From: JOPF133 sp052144935
GTDB lineage: Bacteria; Acidobacteriota; Terriglobia; Bryobacterales; Bryobacteraceae
Reading direction: 5' to 3'
Assembly: GCA_052144935.1 (NCBI GenBank)
Contig: JBKQPR010000219.1
Location: 1-15,520 of the forward strand
DNA length: 15,520 nucleotides
Positions within the stretch are counted from its first letter, which is position 1, and each line of letters begins with the position of its first letter. The translations under genes were made by a program, and so were the position numbers. Under the pieces are notes generated by a model. It saw nothing but the letters and a program-made list of their open reading frames with translations. It had not been told where the DNA came from and did no database searches. This document shows, in pieces, positions 14,738 through 15,520 of the stretch.

Positions 14738-14770
14738 GGCTCCTCCCTCGAGAGCCAATTTGCAACTCTC
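14738..14770 (-). promoter_or_regulatory. Riboswitch expression platform hiding the ribosome site
   Basis: On the minus strand GGCTC (14756-14752) can pair with GAGCC (14742-14738), closing a hairpin that contains the GGAGG ribosome site of the TonB receptor gene. Alternatively CTCTC (14754-14750) can pair with GAGAG (14770-14766). The two pairings exclude each other because they share 14752-14754. GAGAG also touches the last base pairs of the aptamer's closing stem. No terminator T-run is present, so control at translation initiation is more likely than at transcription. Confidence 0.5.
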
Positions 14771-14917
14771 CGCCGGCCGGTCTCCTGGCTTGCGCATCCA
14801 CGAACCGGCCGGCCTTCCCATTCCGTCTCCGGAACAGTGGCGTGAGCGGCCGATTCTCCGCGCTTACAGTGGCGGGGCCGTGCTGGATTTTCACCAGCTT
14901 CCCGTACACCAGCGGAA
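14769..14917 (-). promoter_or_regulatory. Cobalamin riboswitch aptamer
   Basis: Read on the minus strand, this has the conserved blocks of the adenosylcobalamin riboswitch class: GGGAAGCTGGTGAAAATCC (about 14903-14885), the B12-box region GCCACTGTAAGCG (14873-14861), and AAGCCAGGAGACC (14791-14779). Closing pairs TCCGC/GCGGA (14916-14912 with 14773-14769) and a CCGGCCGG/CCGGCCGG stem (14812-14805 with 14780-14773) are visible. It ends about 35 nt before the TonB receptor start. By known behaviour, B12 binding should turn the downstream genes off. Its promoter must lie in or beside the start of the divergent TPR gene. Confidence 0.95.
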
Positions 14918-14955
14918 CAATCGTTTTCCTTCCGAGTGTACACTAAAACGTGGGG

Positions 14956-15520
14956 ATGGGTAACCAAGTGTTGGGCAGGGCCCGGTTTTTCACCCGCGGT
15001 GGGTGGCCGGCCCGCCTGTTTGCGCCGCTGGCGATCGCCGCGACGTTGTGGGGCGCAGCCGCTCCGGCGCGGGCGGCGGACAACAAAGCCGACAAGAAAG
15101 CCGCTCAGGCCGCTCTCCAACGCGGGGCCCGCGCCGACCAGGGCGGGAAGCGCGACGAAGCCATCGCCGCTTACACCGAAGCCCTCGCGGCGGACCCGGA
15201 GAACACCGCGGCGCTGCGGGCCCGCGCCAAGGATTATCTGGACTCGGGCATCGTGGACAAGGCCCTCGCCGACCTGGAGAAGGCCATCAAAACCGCGCCC
15301 GGCGAGGCGCCCTCCTACGCCGCGCGAGGCAACTTCTTCCTGGCCACCAACGTGCCGCTACGGGCCATGCAGGATTACGACACCGCCGTAGCACTGGGCC
15401 TGGAGCGCTCCGAAATCTACAACAGCCGGGGCAAGGCCTGCTACGCGCTGGGCCAATACGACAAGGCGGTGGAGGAGTACACCCACGCCATCAAGCTGCG
15501 GCTGGATAGCGCCGAGCCGT
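14956..15520 (+). CDS. Secreted TPR-repeat protein (5' part, runs off window)
   Basis: The frame is open from ATG 14956 to the window edge (188 codons, incomplete). A signal peptide is visible: a basic start, the hydrophobic LFAPLAIAATLWGAAA (21-36) and cleavage near ARA-AD at 40/41. Four regular 34-residue tetratricopeptide units follow, at about 50-83, 84-117, 118-151 and 152-185, for example GKRDEAIAAYTEALAADPEN and GQYDKAVEEYTHAIKL. TPRs bind protein partners; this one acts in the periplasm or at the envelope. The start is uncertain because no good ribosome site precedes it. Only about 14 bp separate it from GTGTACAC at the head of the divergent riboswitch transcript. Whether it shares B12 regulation is unknown. 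Confidence 0.88.
   Translation, partial: MGNQVLGRARFFTRGGWPARLFAPLAIAATLWGAAAPARAADNKADKKAAQAALQRGARADQGGKRDEAIAAYTEALAADPENTAALRARAKDYLDSGIVDKALADLEKAIKTAPGEAPSYAARGNFFLATNVPLRAMQDYDTAVALGLERSEIYNSRGKACYALGQYDKAVEEYTHAIKLRLDSAEP

Noticed and set aside
13837..14946. 369-codon plus-strand open frame
   Set aside because: It is antisense to the TonB receptor and riboswitch, with no protein family features.
14734..15120. N-terminal extension of the TonB receptor frame
   Set aside because: It crosses the cobalamin riboswitch and the antisense of the TPR gene; the true start has a strong ribosome site and a signal peptide.

Overview
The window is GC-rich and gene-dense. It most likely comes from an Acidobacteriota genome of the Solibacter/Bryobacter type. 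I infer this from an acidobacterial-style VWFA protein, a TonB receptor with an N-terminal carboxypeptidase-regulatory-like domain, a Tat-dependent sulfatase, and an FN3 lipoprotein. No rRNA or tRNA gene is present, so the assignment is inference.

Positions 1-4921 form a patchy, rearranged region. A strong bidirectional terminator-like inverted repeat (74-149) precedes a VWFA protein gene on the minus strand. A divergent FN3 lipoprotein gene follows. Next is a repeat-rich gap (2430-2766) with two identical hairpin elements. A secreted-protein gene is then cut short at about 3186. After it comes a sulfatase gene on the minus strand, and behind that a remnant of an IS21-type IstA transposase (4739-4921). 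The truncated gene and the transposase scar bracket the sulfatase, which suggests past rearrangement.

Positions 5069-7760 hold priA (minus strand). Directly upstream lies a decayed second copy of its own 5' coding end (about 7541-7676). This copy is flanked by a purine-rich tract and a 14-bp pyrimidine-rich minisatellite that touches the hpt stop codon.

Positions 7755-14942 are a tightly packed minus-strand cluster, probably one long transcript headed by a cobalamin riboswitch. In transcription order it contains a TonB-dependent receptor (BtuB-like), a PduO-type cob(I)alamin adenosyltransferase, a DUF6580 membrane protein, a DUF71/COG2102 PP-loop ATPase, and a BtuF-like cobalamin-binding protein. 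The last two genes are a cytidylate-kinase-like/PD-(D/E)XK-like protein and hypoxanthine phosphoribosyltransferase. Most junctions overlap (two ATGA couplings) or are 1-28 nt apart; the exception is a 101-nt gap. The logic is B12 capture at the outer membrane, then uptake or salvage, then adenosylation. The last two genes tie a purine-salvage enzyme to a putative nuclease-like protein and may simply be co-transcribed.

The standout oddity is the BtuF-like gene. It carries an in-frame tandem array of 84/87-nt units, about 130 codons, inserted between its two conserved lobes, and it lacks a signal peptide. At the right edge a divergent TPR-protein gene starts at 14956 and runs off the window.
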